Assembly (NCBI RefSeq): GCF_038002225.1
Contig: NZ_JBBOCA010000001.1
Span: forward strand, 2,108,001 to 2,172,000
Length of the DNA stretch: 64,000 bases
Direction: 5' to 3'
Source of the DNA: Paenibacillus sp. FSL R7-0204
GTDB taxonomy: Bacteria; Bacillota; Bacilli; Paenibacillales; Paenibacillaceae
In this document: positions 43,353 to 53,460 of the stretch, piece by piece
Position numbering within the stretch: position 1 is the stretch's first letter
Layout: the number at the start of each line of letters is the position of its first letter
Made by a program: the position numbers and the translations under genes
Notes under the pieces: model-generated
Seen by the model: only the letters and a program-made list of their open reading frames with translations
The model's database searches: none
What the model was told of the DNA's origin: nothing

Positions 43353-45071
43353 ATGAAGAAGAGTAAAAGTCTATTGCTCATGATCGCAATAGTTCTGGTG
43401 ATCGGCACAGTGCTTGCTGGCTGCGGCGGAAACAAGAACAATGCGAACAGCGGCACCAATGCAGCGGCGACGACTGCACCAGAGGGCAGCACGAACACAG
43501 GAACAACAGGTGACGAGAAGCTGGCTGCTGACCAGACACTTAGAGTCAACCTGACTGCAGAACCACCTACATTTAACCCTGCACAAGCTCAGGACAGCCA
43601 AGCCAACACCGTCCTGAAAACTATGTATGAAGGCTTGACTCGCATGAATGATGAAACTGGCCAAGCTGAGCCGGGTATTGCTGAGAAGTGGGATATTTCC
43701 GCTGACGGACTGGTATATACGTTCCACCTGCGTGATGCACAGTGGAGCAACGGTGATCCTGTAGAAGCTGCTGACTTCGTTCGCGCATGGAAAATCGTGC
43801 TCGACCCTAACACAGACCCTACTGCACCTTACGCTTATCAATTGTACTACCTGAAGAATGCTGAAGAATACTATGGAAAGAAAATTACAGATTTCAGTCA
43901 AGTGGGCGTAAAAGCTGTAGATGCGAAAACTCTTGAAGTTACGCTGAAAGCACCTACTCCTTACTTCCTTGGACTTCTGTCCTTCTATACTTATTACCCT
44001 GTACACAAATCCGTTGAGGGTAATGCTAAATGGGCTACAAATAAAGACACTATGATCACTAACGGTGCATTCACATTGACGGAGTGGACTACCGGCCAAT
44101 CCCTGCAAGTAAGCAAGAACGATAAGTACTGGGATGCTGCCAACATCAAGCTGGCTAAAATCGACTTCTCCCTGGTTAACAGCGGAGCAACTGAACTCTT
44201 GAGCTACAAGAACGGCGAGCTTGACCGCGCTGGTGCACCACACGGCGAAATTCCGCAAGAGCAGATTCCAATCGTACAAAAAGAGCTTCCTAACGAATTC
44301 CAGAGAAAAGGTATCGCAAGTACCTACTACTATGAATTCAACATCACTGAAAAACCTTTCGACAACGTTAAAATCCGTAAAGCCCTGGCAATGTCTATTA
44401 ACCGCCAAGCGCTGATCGATAACGTAACATTGGGCGGACAAATCCCTGCATTTGGTTATGTACCTCCAGGTATCGCTGGCGCTGACGGTGAGTTCCGTAA
44501 TGCAGTTAAAGACGACTACTTCAAGGAAGATATTGAAGGTGCCAAAGCATTGCTTAAAGAAGGTCTGGCTGAAGAAGGCTTGACTGCACTGCCACCGGTT
44601 GAATTGTCTTACAACACAAGTGAAGGCCATAAGAAAGTTGCTTTGGCTGTAGCTGATATGTGGAAACAGGCTCTTGGTATCACTGTAAACACTGTTAACC
44701 AGGAATGGGCTGTATTCATCGACAACCGTCAGAACCTGAACTACCAGATCGCACGTGCCGGCTGGACTGCGGATTATAATGATCCAATGACCTTCCTGGA
44801 TATGTGGGTAACAGGCGGAGGTAACAATGATACAGGTTACGCGAACCCTGAATATGACAAGCTGATCCAAGAAGCGAAAACAAGCTCTGACCTGGCAAAA
44901 CGCCAAGAATTGTTTGCTCAGGCTGAGAAAATGATCATTCAGGATGACATGATCCTGATTCCGTTCTACTACTACACCAACAACTCCCTGACTAAAGAGT
45001 ACCTCAAAGGTGTAACTCTTGACTTCAGCGGTGCCATTGACTTCACTCGCGGATATCTTCTCGAGCACTAA
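43353..45071 (+). CDS. oppA: Oligopeptide ABC transporter substrate-binding lipoprotein
   Basis: A 572-residue lipoprotein of solute-binding family 5. The signal peptide ends in LAGC, so it is lipid-anchored. A Thr/Ser/Asn-rich linker (about 25-55) precedes the binding domain with LRVNLTAEPPTFNPAQAQDS, YEGLTRMNDETGQAEPGIAEKW and DPMTFLDMWVTGGGNNDTGY. Codons are unusually biased compared with neighbours, which suggests high expression. It is followed by a strong terminator before oppB. GGGGGAACTG precedes the ATG; TATAAT lies at 43306-43311. Confidence 0.93.
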   Translation: MKKSKSLLLMIAIVLVIGTVLAGCGGNKNNANSGTNAAATTAPEGSTNTGTTGDEKLAADQTLRVNLTAEPPTFNPAQAQDSQANTVLKTMYEGLTRMNDETGQAEPGIAEKWDISADGLVYTFHLRDAQWSNGDPVEAADFVRAWKIVLDPNTDPTAPYAYQLYYLKNAEEYYGKKITDFSQVGVKAVDAKTLEVTLKAPTPYFLGLLSFYTYYPVHKSVEGNAKWATNKDTMITNGAFTLTEWTTGQSLQVSKNDKYWDAANIKLAKIDFSLVNSGATELLSYKNGELDRAGAPHGEIPQEQIPIVQKELPNEFQRKGIASTYYYEFNITEKPFDNVKIRKALAMSINRQALIDNVTLGGQIPAFGYVPPGIAGADGEFRNAVKDDYFKEDIEGAKALLKEGLAEEGLTALPPVELSYNTSEGHKKVALAVADMWKQALGITVNTVNQEWAVFIDNRQNLNYQIARAGWTADYNDPMTFLDMWVTGGGNNDTGYANPEYDKLIQEAKTSSDLAKRQELFAQAEKMIIQDDMILIPFYYYTNNSLTKEYLKGVTLDFSGAIDFTRGYLLEH

Positions 45072-45134
45072 GTTTTACTGGACCTTGAGATTGCTTAACT
45101 GAATAGTGGTAGTCTGAAGGGTGCAATACACTTC

Positions 45135-45174
45135 GGGATATATATGTGGAATTCCATATATATCCCTTTTTTTT
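45135..45174 (+). terminator. Terminator/attenuator between oppA and oppB
   Basis: GGGATATATATG (45135-45146) pairs perfectly with CATATATATCCC (45155-45166), followed by eight T. Since oppB and oppC follow without a clear promoter, partial read-through would keep the permease below the binding protein. Confidence 0.92.
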
Positions 45175-45291
45175 GCATTTCGGGCTTTTTGTTAAAGATT
45201 TCACGATCTTACAAAATAAGAAATTAGACAAATGGCTGGTTTTTTCATAAAATCTAATTATGTGTGTTAAAAAAAGTCGAAGGAGGTGTTG

Positions 45292-46230
45292 ATGGGGATG
45301 GTTCGTTATATTGCCAATAAGTTTTTCTATATGCTTGTTTCGCTGTTTGTGCTGATTTCAGCGACCTTTTTTCTGATGAAAGCTATTCCGGGGGACCCGT
45401 TTACGGCTGAAAAGAAGATTCCACCTGAAATAAAAGCGCGTTTATACGAGCAATATGGATTCGACAAGCCGCTCTATCATCAGTATTTTAAGTATTTGGG
45501 TGAAATCGCCCAAGGCGATCTGGGTGTATCCATGAAGCGTCTGAATCAGGATGTGACACACTTGATCGGCCAGACGTTCTCGGCGTCTCTGAAGCTGGGG
45601 CTTATCGCAATTCTTGTGTCGGTTATTGTCGGAGTTTTCCTCGGCATGATGGCGGCACTCTATCACCGCAAGTTTATTGACAGTGCAGCAATGGTGCTGG
45701 CGGTGCTGGGGATTGCGGTTCCGAGCTTTGTAGTCGCCTCGCTGCTGCAATATGTGTTTGCTTACAAGTTCCACATGTTCCCTGTCTCCGGGTTCAAAGG
45801 GCCGATGTATTATGCCTTACCTGTAGCCGCGCTATCCGCGCAGCCAATAGCCTTTATAGCGAGGCTGACGCGCTCCAGTATGCTGGAGGTCCTGCATGCA
45901 GATTATATCAAGACGGCTAAGGCTAAAGGCCTAAGCTGGGCAGCCATCTTGAGCCGGCATGTGCTGCGTAACGGAATTCTGCCGGTGGTAACCTATATGG
46001 GACCAATGACGGCTAACATCGTAACCGGTTCGGTAGTCATTGAACAGATCTTCGGTATCGGGGGGATCGGCAAGCAATTTGTCGAAGCGATCGGTGTCCG
46101 TGATTATACCGTTATTATGGGAATCACGATCTTCTATGGTGTACTGCTTATGCTAGCACGGTTTATCACAGATATTGCTTATGTGTTCATTGATCCGCGT
46201 ATCAAACTAACTGGCGGAAAGGAGGGCTAA
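45292..46230 (+). CDS. oppB: Oligopeptide ABC transporter permease OppB
   Basis: A 312-residue permease with about six membrane helices. It has the family start (MVRYIANKFFYMLVSLFVLI), SATFFLMKAIPGDPF, and the EAA loop for ATPase contact near RSSMLEVLHADYIKTAKAKG (about 200-220). The ATG at 45292 lies 5 bases after AGGAGG; ATG 45298 and GTG 45286 are alternatives. It pairs with OppC to form the channel. Confidence 0.94.
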   Translation: MGMVRYIANKFFYMLVSLFVLISATFFLMKAIPGDPFTAEKKIPPEIKARLYEQYGFDKPLYHQYFKYLGEIAQGDLGVSMKRLNQDVTHLIGQTFSASLKLGLIAILVSVIVGVFLGMMAALYHRKFIDSAAMVLAVLGIAVPSFVVASLLQYVFAYKFHMFPVSGFKGPMYYALPVAALSAQPIAFIARLTRSSMLEVLHADYIKTAKAKGLSWAAILSRHVLRNGILPVVTYMGPMTANIVTGSVVIEQIFGIGGIGKQFVEAIGVRDYTVIMGITIFYGVLLMLARFITDIAYVFIDPRIKLTGGKEG

Positions 46231-46233
46231 CGA

Positions 46234-47181
46234 TTGGCTTCTGACAAAAATGTGGTATCGCAGAATGCGAACCTGAAACCGGAAGATTTCCGTAAAATCG
46301 GAATTGATGAAGGACAGGCTGAAGTCATTCAGCGTGAAAGTCTGTCCGCCTGGCGGGATTCCTGGGAACGCCTGCGCCAGAACAAAATGGCAATGACGGC
46401 TCTGGGGATTCTGGGTCTGATCGTACTGGCTGCGATTATTGGTCCGTGGTTCTCAAAATTCAATTACTACTCTAATGATCTGCTCAGCACCAATAAGCCT
46501 CCTTCATCCGATCACTGGTTTGGTACAGATGATTTGGGGCGTGATATCTTTGTCCGCACCTGGTACGGTGCACGAATCTCGCTGATTGTCGGCCTTGCCG
46601 CCGCAGCCATCGACCTTTTCATCGGGGTTATCTACGGCGGAATCATGGGTTACTTCGGTGGCCGTGTAGACAATATCATGAATAAGATCTCTGAAATTCT
46701 GTACTCCATTCCATACCTGCTGGTAGTTATCCTGCTCTTGGTTGTACTTGAGCCGAGCCTGGGGACCATTATCCTGGCGCTCACGATAACGGGCTGGATT
46801 ACGATGTCCTGGATTGTGCGCGGGGAGATTATGCAGCTTAAGAACCGTGAATTCGTATTGGCTTCACGTTCGATGGGTGCAGGGTCCAAGCGGCTGTTGT
46901 TCAAGCATCTTTTGCCGAATGCTGTAGGACCGATTATTGTAACAATTACGCTGTCTGTGCCGAATGCCATCTTTGCCGAAGCGTTCCTCAGCTTCCTTGG
47001 ACTTGGTGTACAGGCTCCTATAGCCTCACTCGGATCAATGATTAGTGATTCTTTGACGGGCTGGATGTACTATCCATGGCGTTTCCTGTTCCCTGCGATT
47101 CTCATTAGTTTAACGATGCTTTCCTTTAATATTTTTGGTGATGGCCTGCGTGATGCGCTTGATCCTAAGCTTAAGAAATAG
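46234..47181 (+). CDS. oppC: Oligopeptide ABC transporter permease OppC
   Basis: A 315-residue permease with a cytoplasmic N-terminal part (about 60 residues), about six helices and the EAA motif around REFVLASRSMGAGSKRLLFK (about 205-225). The characteristic HWFGTDDLGRDIFVRTWYGA stretch is present near residue 90. The start is TTG 46234 behind AAAGGAGGGC, 3 bp after oppB, indicating an operon. Downstream the expected ATPase gene oppD is decayed. Confidence 0.94.
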   Translation: MASDKNVVSQNANLKPEDFRKIGIDEGQAEVIQRESLSAWRDSWERLRQNKMAMTALGILGLIVLAAIIGPWFSKFNYYSNDLLSTNKPPSSDHWFGTDDLGRDIFVRTWYGARISLIVGLAAAAIDLFIGVIYGGIMGYFGGRVDNIMNKISEILYSIPYLLVVILLLVVLEPSLGTIILALTITGWITMSWIVRGEIMQLKNREFVLASRSMGAGSKRLLFKHLLPNAVGPIIVTITLSVPNAIFAEAFLSFLGLGVQAPIASLGSMISDSLTGWMYYPWRFLFPAILISLTMLSFNIFGDGLRDALDPKLKK

Positions 47182-47189
47182 GAAACGAA

Positions 47190-47750
47190 CAATGGTGGAA
47201 CCCATGCGGCTAAGATATTGGCATGATATTTCAAGACCCGATGACTTCTTTGAACCCGATGATCCAAATGGGCAAACAGATAACCGAAGTTTTGATCTAA
47301 CATCAGAATATATCAGCGGCCGAAGCGAATAATCAAGCTATTGAAATGCTGAAGGTAGTGAGCATTATGAATGCGGAGGCTCGCTTTAACCAATATCCCC
47401 AAGAAATCTCCGGCGATGTGGAACATTCGCTTGGGACCTCCATCATCCTGATTACACATTTCTGGCGTAACTGCTGTGAGATGTGACCGGGTTATCTTAG
47501 TACACCAAGGGTCTTGTGCGGCTGGTGCCGCAGCTTACCCGAAGAAGGGCGAGCCGGTGATTCCGATCACTTTAGCTTCCCCGGATCTGATTAAGCCGCC
47601 GGTCGGTTGTCCGTTCACAGCGTACTGCAGCGAAGGCAGTGCCTCCTGTGAAGGAGTTGATTGATCCCGGCATCACAGAGTTCAGTGATACGCTTATAGC
47701 GCACTGCTGGAATCTGCATTCGATGGCCAAGGAGGTGCAGTTCGTTTGAG
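47190..47750 (+). pseudogene. oppD: Remnant of oppD (ABC transporter ATPase), decayed
   Basis: The 564 bp between oppC and oppF contain fragments of an OppD-type ATPase in different frames. MIFQDPMTSLNPMIQMGKQI is visible from about 47223, interrupted by an in-frame stop at about 47299. Further on ISAAEANNQAIEMLKVV and FNQYPQEISG, then LGTSIILITH near 47430-47460, and PDLIKPPVGCPFTAYC near 47580-47628. The C-terminal [16 protein letters not shown] ends at TGA 47748-47750, overlapping the oppF start. The Walker A half and the SGGxxQR/Walker B segment are absent, so no functional ATPase can be made. Confidence 0.85.
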
Positions 47751-48678
47751 TAAGAATCTGAGCAAGAATCTGATTGAAGTAGAAGGTCTTAAGAAATATT
47801 TCAATGTGGGCAAAGGAAGAGTTCTTAAGGCAGTTGATAATATTAGTTTCTCCATCCGCGAAGGTGAAACCCTGGGAATGGTAGGGGAGTCCGGCTGCGG
47901 CAAGACTACTGCGGGCCGTACAGTTCTCCGCTTGTATGAGCCGACTGCAGGCAGCGTGAAATATAATGGTACAGATATCTACAAATTATCCGGCGGCAAG
48001 ATGAAGGCGATGCGGCGGGATATGCAAATGATTTTCCAGGACCCGTATGCCTCGCTTAACCCGCGGTTCACGGTGTCTGATATCATCGGTGAAGCACTGG
48101 ATATTCACAATCTGGCCGGAAGCCGGCAGGAACGCAAGAAGCGGATTGAAGAGCTGCTGGATATGGTTGGACTTAACCATGACCATGCCACCCGTTATCC
48201 GCATGAGTTCTCCGGCGGACAACGCCAGCGTATCGGGATTGCCCGCTCGCTTGCCGTGAATCCTAAGTTCATCGTCTGTGATGAGCCGATCTCGGCACTC
48301 GACGTATCCATTCAGGCGCAGGTTGTTAACCTGCTCAAGGAGCTGCAGGACCGTCTTGGACTGACTTATCTCTTCATCGCGCATGACTTGTCCATGGTTA
48401 AGCATATTAGTGACCGTGTGGCCGTTATGTACCTGGGCAAAATGGTAGAGCTGGCGGAGAGCGAAGAATTGTACGCTAATCCGATCCATCCGTATACCAA
48501 ATCCCTGCTCTCGGCGATTCCGGTTCCAGACCCAGAGGTGGAAGCGAACAAAAAACGCATTCATCTGCATGATGAGCTGGGCAGCCCGATTTATGCGGCT
48601 GGCGAGAAAACAAATGACAGCGATTATGAGCTGGTTGAGGTGTCCAAGGGACATTTCGTAGCCAAGCAATTTGCCTAA
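47746..48678 (+). CDS. oppF: Oligopeptide ABC transporter ATPase OppF
   Basis: A 310-residue intact ABC ATPase. Walker [10 protein letters not shown] (about 48-56), Q-loop [12 protein letters not shown], signature [15 protein letters not shown] (about 150-164), Walker [13 protein letters not shown] and the switch histidine in FIAHDLS are all present, with the C-terminal [15 protein letters not shown] typical of oligopeptide ATPases. The start TTG 47746 overlaps the stop codon of the oppD remnant, whose GGAGG (47731-47735) still provides its ribosome-binding site. With OppD gone it may act as a homodimer or with an ATPase from elsewhere. Confidence 0.93.
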   Translation: MSKNLSKNLIEVEGLKKYFNVGKGRVLKAVDNISFSIREGETLGMVGESGCGKTTAGRTVLRLYEPTAGSVKYNGTDIYKLSGGKMKAMRRDMQMIFQDPYASLNPRFTVSDIIGEALDIHNLAGSRQERKKRIEELLDMVGLNHDHATRYPHEFSGGQRQRIGIARSLAVNPKFIVCDEPISALDVSIQAQVVNLLKELQDRLGLTYLFIAHDLSMVKHISDRVAVMYLGKMVELAESEELYANPIHPYTKSLLSAIPVPDPEVEANKKRIHLHDELGSPIYAAGEKTNDSDYELVEVSKGHFVAKQFA

Positions 48679-48700
48679 ACTTAAAATGGCAGGCGGAACG

Positions 48701-48735
48701 TAGGCGGGAGCATTCAGCTCTCGCCTATTCTTTCA
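48701..48735 (+). terminator. opp operon terminator
   Basis: TAGGCGGGAGC (48701-48711) pairs with GCTCTCGCCTA (48717-48727), followed by TTCTTTC. The stem is strong and the T run is imperfect. Confidence 0.75.
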
Positions 48736-48868
48736 ATTTACGGATATCCTTCAAAGGATGGCGTATATTACTTTGACGCAGCACCCAACATTGGATACAA
48801 TCATAAAGGGTTTACCGGTTTATGAATTACATACAGCAGGTTATTGCAGAACAAGGAGGCCACTATCC

Positions 48869-50500
48869 ATGAATGTTGTACCGGAACCACTGCCGGGCGG
48901 ATCTGCGCTCGCCAGTGACTATATACATCAATACGAAACAGTAGGACATTTGTATGGCGGGGACTTCCGCAGCCAGGAGAGCCGGGCAGACCGCGCAGCG
49001 TGGCTTGATCGTACAGGAAGCCTGCGGGCAGACCGCGCAGAGGTTGTCTCGTACCTGCGCAGCTATAACAGCAAGCACAATCCCGATGAGGCAGTTGTCC
49101 GTTCGCTTGAATTGCTGGAACAGCCAGAGACCCTGGTGGTGACAGGCGGCCAGCAGAGCGGTTTGTTCACCGGCCCGCTCTTTGTGGTCTATAAGGCCAT
49201 TACTACCATTCAGGCAGCCCGGGAGGCAGCGGCCCAGCTTGGCCGGCCGGTCGTTCCGCTGTTCTGGATTGCGGGTGAGGACCATGACTGGGATGAGGTC
49301 AATCATACCTATGTGCTGAACCGGACAGGCGAAATTACCCGGATTAAGCTGGATAAAGGCGAAGGACCCCGGTCCTCAGTCAGCGAGATCAAGGTGGGTG
49401 CCGAGAGCTGGCTTCAGGTGGTTGCGCAGCTGGACGGCTTATTGCAGGACAGTGAATTCAAACCGCAGCTGATGGAGCTGGTTACGGCTGCATCCACAGC
49501 CGCCGGGAATATGACGGAGGCATTTGCCAAGCTGATGGGATCATTGTTCGGCAAATTCGGACTGATTCTGCTGGATTCGGCCGATCCTGCCCTGCGCAGG
49601 CTGGAAGCGCCCATGTTCGCTTCAATGATTGAACGTAATGATGAGCTGGAGGCAGCCTATCTTGCAGCAGCAGAACGGATTACGGATAGCGGATATGAGC
49701 TGCAAGCCGATGTGACGCCTGGCAATGCGAATCTTTTCTATATCCATGAGGGTGCACGGCTTCTGCTCCATAAGGTGGAGGAGCGGTTCGCAGACCGGAA
49801 GGCGACTGTCTCGTTCTCCCGTTCCGAGCTGCTGGAGCTGCTCCAGAGCCATCCCGAACGGTTCAGCAACAATGTGCTAACCCGCCCGCTGATGCAGGAC
49901 TATGTACTTCCTGTACTCGCTACGGTGCTTGGACAAGGGGAAATGGCTTACTGGGCGATTCCGCATCAAGCCTTCAGGGTGCTGGACGGACAGATGCCGC
50001 TGATTATTCCGCGCATGTCTTTTACAGTGATTGAGGGAACGCTTCGCAAGCATATGGATAAATACGGCTTGTCCTTCACAGATGTGCAGACGGGTCTGGA
50101 TGATAAACGTAAGGCGTGGCTAAGCGCTCAGGATGAGCTGAAGCTCGAAGACAAATTCGAAGAGATTAAGACAGCATTCTCCGGGATGTATGAGCCGCTG
50201 ATCGAACAGCTTGGCAGTATTCAGGCAGGGCTGCTGAAGCTGGGCAGCAATAACAAGGATAAGATTATCGACCAGATCTCCTTCCTGCAGGGCAAAGCTC
50301 TGGATGCGATGGAAAAGCAGAATGAGGCTGCGCTTCGCCAGTGGGAACGGATCGAGCTGTCGCTAATGCCGCTGGGTAAGCTTCAGGAGCGGGTCTATAA
50401 TATGATGTATTATCTGAACCGGTACGGGCTGGAATGGCTGGAGGAATTGATGGCTGTGCCTGCTGACTACAGCGGAACACACCGTATTATTTATATGTAA
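48869..50500 (+). CDS. bshC: Bacillithiol biosynthesis cysteine ligase BshC
   Basis: A 543-residue protein of the BshC (YllA) family, which adds cysteine to GlcN-malate in the last step of bacillithiol synthesis. Family features include [25 protein letters not shown] sequence ([14 protein letters not shown], about 90-103), [15 protein letters not shown] (about 132-146) and a C-terminal coiled coil (about 395-470). The ATG at 48869 follows AAGGAGG; a longer frame from 48758 is not supported. The position ahead of mraZ matches Bacillus. It implies bacillithiol is the low-molecular-weight thiol. Confidence 0.93.
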   Translation: MNVVPEPLPGGSALASDYIHQYETVGHLYGGDFRSQESRADRAAWLDRTGSLRADRAEVVSYLRSYNSKHNPDEAVVRSLELLEQPETLVVTGGQQSGLFTGPLFVVYKAITTIQAAREAAAQLGRPVVPLFWIAGEDHDWDEVNHTYVLNRTGEITRIKLDKGEGPRSSVSEIKVGAESWLQVVAQLDGLLQDSEFKPQLMELVTAASTAAGNMTEAFAKLMGSLFGKFGLILLDSADPALRRLEAPMFASMIERNDELEAAYLAAAERITDSGYELQADVTPGNANLFYIHEGARLLLHKVEERFADRKATVSFSRSELLELLQSHPERFSNNVLTRPLMQDYVLPVLATVLGQGEMAYWAIPHQAFRVLDGQMPLIIPRMSFTVIEGTLRKHMDKYGLSFTDVQTGLDDKRKAWLSAQDELKLEDKFEEIKTAFSGMYEPLIEQLGSIQAGLLKLGSNNKDKIIDQISFLQGKALDAMEKQNEAALRQWERIELSLMPLGKLQERVYNMMYYLNRYGLEWLEELMAVPADYSGTHRIIYM

Positions 50501-50525
50501 GCAAATTATTCTAGGGGGTCCTACC

Positions 50526-51797
50526 ATGAGTTCATTATCCAAGCAAAACAGTATTGTTGCCGATATGTCGCTTGCACCCGAGGGGCATCTCAAAATCGAC
50601 TGGGTCCGCCAGCATATGCCGGTACTGAACCGTATCCGTGAGCAGTTCGAAGCCGAGCAGCCGTTCAAGGGGCTCAAGGTATCGATCACCCTTCACCTGG
50701 AAGCCAAGACCGCTTATCTGGCCAAGGTAGTGCAGGCTGGTGGCGCTGAGGTAACGATTACAGGCTCCAACCCGTTATCTACCCAGGACGATGTGTGTGC
50801 TGCACTCGTTGAGGATGGCATTACCGTATTCGCCAAGTACAATCCTTCTCCGGAAGAGTTCAAGGCACTGAACATCCGGGCACTGGAGAGCAAGCCGGAT
50901 CTCATTATCGATGACGGCGGCGATTTCGCCACCCTGCTGCACTCCGAGCGCCCCGACCTGATGGAGAATATCCGCGGGGGTGCTGAGGAGACAACGACCG
51001 GTATTATCCGCCTGAAGGCGCTGCAGAAGCAGGGCATGCTGAAATTCCCGATGGTGGCGGTAAATGACGCTTATTGCAAATATTTGTTCGATAACCGCTA
51101 CGGTACAGGACAGTCGGCATGGGACGGCATCGTTCGCACCACCAACCTGATTGTGGCCGGCAAAACCGTGGTTGTGGTGGGCTACGGCTGGTGCGGTAAA
51201 GGTGTAGCAATGCGGGCCAAGGGTCTTGGAGCGAACGTGATTGTAACGGAAGTGGATGCGATCAAGGCGGTAGAAGCTCATATGGATGGGTTCCATGTCA
51301 TGCCGATGCTCGAAGCGGCGAAGCACGGTGATTTCTTCGTTACCGTCACGGGTAACCGGTATGTGATCCGCGGTGAGCATTATGATGTGATGAAGGATGG
51401 CGCGATTCTCTGCAATGCCGGACATTTCGATGTGGAGGTCAACAAGCCGGAGCTGGCCGAGCGCTCAGTGTCCCAGCGGACGGTGCGCAAGAATATCGAA
51501 GAGTATCAACTGAAGGATGGACGTAAGCTGTACCTCCTGGCCGAAGGACGCCTGGTGAACCTTGGCGCAGCTGATGGCCATCCGGCAGAGATTATGGATA
51601 CCACCTTCGCACTCCAGGCATTGTCTCTTAAATATGTGAATGATAATTATAAGAGCATTGGCGTCAAAGTGGAGAATGTACCCTATGAGCTGGATGAGCA
51701 GGTAGCGCGTTACAAGCTGGAAAGTCTGGGGATTGCCATCGACAGCCTGACACAGGCGCAAGTCGAGTATCTGGACAGCTGGAATTTGAACGACTAA
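50526..51797 (+). CDS. ahcY: Adenosylhomocysteinase (S-adenosylhomocysteine hydrolase)
   Basis: A 423-residue NAD-dependent hydrolase of S-adenosylhomocysteine to adenosine and homocysteine. Features: the N-terminal [59 protein letters not shown], the NAD motif [20 protein letters not shown] (about 213-232) and GHFDVEVN. It lacks the roughly 40-residue insert of mammalian and many proteobacterial enzymes, as in shorter archaeal-like forms. AGGGGGTCC precedes the ATG. It lies 25 bp after bshC. Many Firmicutes use MtnN/LuxS instead, so its presence here is notable. Confidence 0.93.
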   Translation: MSSLSKQNSIVADMSLAPEGHLKIDWVRQHMPVLNRIREQFEAEQPFKGLKVSITLHLEAKTAYLAKVVQAGGAEVTITGSNPLSTQDDVCAALVEDGITVFAKYNPSPEEFKALNIRALESKPDLIIDDGGDFATLLHSERPDLMENIRGGAEETTTGIIRLKALQKQGMLKFPMVAVNDAYCKYLFDNRYGTGQSAWDGIVRTTNLIVAGKTVVVVGYGWCGKGVAMRAKGLGANVIVTEVDAIKAVEAHMDGFHVMPMLEAAKHGDFFVTVTGNRYVIRGEHYDVMKDGAILCNAGHFDVEVNKPELAERSVSQRTVRKNIEEYQLKDGRKLYLLAEGRLVNLGAADGHPAEIMDTTFALQALSLKYVNDNYKSIGVKVENVPYELDEQVARYKLESLGIAIDSLTQAQVEYLDSWNLND

Positions 51798-51813
51798 GGA
51801 TATGGATCTGCAC

Positions 51814-51847
51814 GAGCCCGGAGCCAATCACATTGGCCCGGGCTTTT
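51814..51847 (+). terminator. ahcY terminator
   Basis: GAGCCCGGAGCCAAT (51814-51828) pairs with ATTGGCCCGGGCT (51832-51844), with one bulge, and TTTT follows. It separates ahcY from the mraZ cluster promoter. Confidence 0.88.
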
Positions 51848-51952
51848 GCGTGTCCGCAGGGGATGCGGGAATAGCCTCTTGACAAACAAGAAAAAATTAC
51901 CTTGCTCCGGAAAAAGGTTTTTGATTTTTAATGGCGAATCTATTATGCTTAG

Positions 51953-51982
51953 GTGGTGAAAAGTGGGGCAAAGTGGGGACTC
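51953..51982 (+). promoter_or_regulatory. MraZ operator: three 10-bp spaced GTGG repeats
   Basis: GTGGTGAAAA (51953-51962), GTGGGGCAAA (51963-51972) and GTGGGGACTC (51973-51982) are tandem repeats with exactly 10-bp period. MraZ binds TGGGN-type repeats upstream of its own operon in other bacteria, so this is the likely autoregulatory site. A TATTAT at 51941-51946 is a candidate -10 just before it. Confidence 0.8.
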
Positions 51983-52006
51983 GGGATGTAGGGGTGGGAA
52001 TAGATC

Positions 52007-52444
52007 ATGTTTATGGGGGAATACCAGCATACCATTGACGATAAAGGACGGATCATTATCCCGGCCAAATTCCGTGACATGCTCGGAACCTCCTTCGTGG
52101 CGACCCGCGGCCTGGACTCCTGCCTGTTTGTTTATCCCATGGAAGAATGGGGAATCATGGAGCAAAAGCTTAAAAGCCTTTCACTGATGAAATCGGATGC
52201 CCGTGCCTTCAGCCGCTTTTTTTTCTCGGGAGCGACTGAGTGTGTATGGGACAAGCAAGGCAGGGTGAATCTGCCGGGAAATCTGCGGCAATATGCCAAG
52301 CTGGACAAGGACTGTGTTATTCTGGGCGTTTCGAACCGGGTGGAGATCTGGAACAAGGAGCTATGGGAGCAGTACTTCGAACAGTCAGAGGAATCGTTCA
52401 ACGAAATCGCCGAGAAATTGGTGGATTTCAATTTTGATCTATAA
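52007..52444 (+). CDS. mraZ: Transcriptional regulator MraZ of the division/wall cluster
   Basis: A 145-residue protein with two SpoVT/AbrB-like MraZ repeats. It begins [22 protein letters not shown] and has the second half with [20 protein letters not shown]. MraZ binds the repeats at 51953-51982 and controls the dcw operon. The ATG follows GGGGTGGGAATAG. The next gene, rsmH, follows after 39 bp, the conserved order. Confidence 0.96.
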   Translation: MFMGEYQHTIDDKGRIIIPAKFRDMLGTSFVATRGLDSCLFVYPMEEWGIMEQKLKSLSLMKSDARAFSRFFFSGATECVWDKQGRVNLPGNLRQYAKLDKDCVILGVSNRVEIWNKELWEQYFEQSEESFNEIAEKLVDFNFDL

Positions 52445-52483
52445 AACATAACATTTCGAATTACTGCCTTGGAGGGATGCAGC

Positions 52484-53437
52484 TTGTTTCACCACATCAC
52501 GGTATTAAAAGAAGAAGCGACAGAAGGGCTGCACATCAAGAAGGATGGCCTATATGTAGACTGTACGCTCGGGGGAGCCGGGCACAGCGCCCTTATCGCA
52601 TCCAAGCTTAGCGGCGGGGGACGGCTGATCTGTCTGGATCAGGATGACTGGGCGCTGAACAATGCGAAGGAGAGATTGTCCGGATACGGCGACAAGGTGG
52701 TGACCGTCAAGACCAACTTCCGTGATCTGGAGCAGGTTCTGAAGGGACTGCCGTTTGTTCCGCAGAAGGACGGAGTTCCGCAAGTTGACGGGATTCTCTT
52801 TGATCTGGGGGTATCCTCTCCGCAGTTTGATGAAGGGGAACGCGGATTCAGCTACAATCATGACGCTCCGCTGGATATGCGGATGGACCAGTCGGCACAG
52901 CTGAGCGCGGCGGATATCGTCAACACCTGGAGTGAGCAGGAAATTGCCAGGGTGCTTTTCCAGTATGGAGAAGAGAAGTTCTCACGGCGGATTGCCCGGA
53001 AGATTGTTGAGCGCAGGGAAGAACGCCCGGTGGAGAGCACCGGTGAACTGGCCGAACTGATAAAAGAAGGTATTCCTGCGGCTGCAAGAAGGACCGGAGG
53101 ACATCCGGCTAAGCGGAGTTTTCAGGGGCTGCGGATAGCCGTCAATGATGAGCTGGGTGCTTTTGAGGAAGGGCTGCATGCGGCTGTACGCTGTCTGGCG
53201 CCTGAAGGAAGGGTATCCGTTATTACCTTTCACTCGCTGGAGGACCGGATCTGCAAGCAGATTTTCAGCAGCTATCTGAGCCGTTGCACTTGTCCGCCTG
53301 ACCTTCCGTACTGCGTATGCGGTGCCGAAGGCACCCTGAAGCTGATCAACCGTAAGCCCATTGTGCCGGGGGAAGAAGAGCTGGAGCTTAACTCGCGTGC
53401 CCGTTCAGCCAAGCTGCGTATCGCAGAGAAATTGTAG
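52484..53437 (+). CDS. rsmH: 16S rRNA m4C1402 methyltransferase RsmH (MraW)
   Basis: A 317-residue SAM-dependent methyltransferase. The N-terminal motif [19 protein letters not shown] (about 26-44) is the SAM-binding region, and [21 protein letters not shown] and [15 protein letters not shown] are typical. It methylates C1402 in the ribosomal decoding centre. The start TTG 52484 is preferred because GGAGGG ends 7 bases upstream and the protein then begins FHHITVL like homologues; TTG 52469 would add five residues. It is followed by ftsL. Confidence 0.95.
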   Translation: MFHHITVLKEEATEGLHIKKDGLYVDCTLGGAGHSALIASKLSGGGRLICLDQDDWALNNAKERLSGYGDKVVTVKTNFRDLEQVLKGLPFVPQKDGVPQVDGILFDLGVSSPQFDEGERGFSYNHDAPLDMRMDQSAQLSAADIVNTWSEQEIARVLFQYGEEKFSRRIARKIVERREERPVESTGELAELIKEGIPAAARRTGGHPAKRSFQGLRIAVNDELGAFEEGLHAAVRCLAPEGRVSVITFHSLEDRICKQIFSSYLSRCTCPPDLPYCVCGAEGTLKLINRKPIVPGEEELELNSRARSAKLRIAEKL

Positions 53438-53460
53438 ATGACGATAAAGGAGAATCAGAG

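Noticed and set aside
43371..45068. Minus-strand open frame of 565 codons opposite oppA
   Set aside because: It is an antisense shadow caused by the codon bias of the highly expressed oppA; the sense frame has a clear lipoprotein signal and family motifs.
47135..47332. Short open frame (65 codons) after oppC as a real small gene
   Set aside because: It is out of frame with the OppD fragments and contains no family feature; the region is better explained as an oppD remnant.
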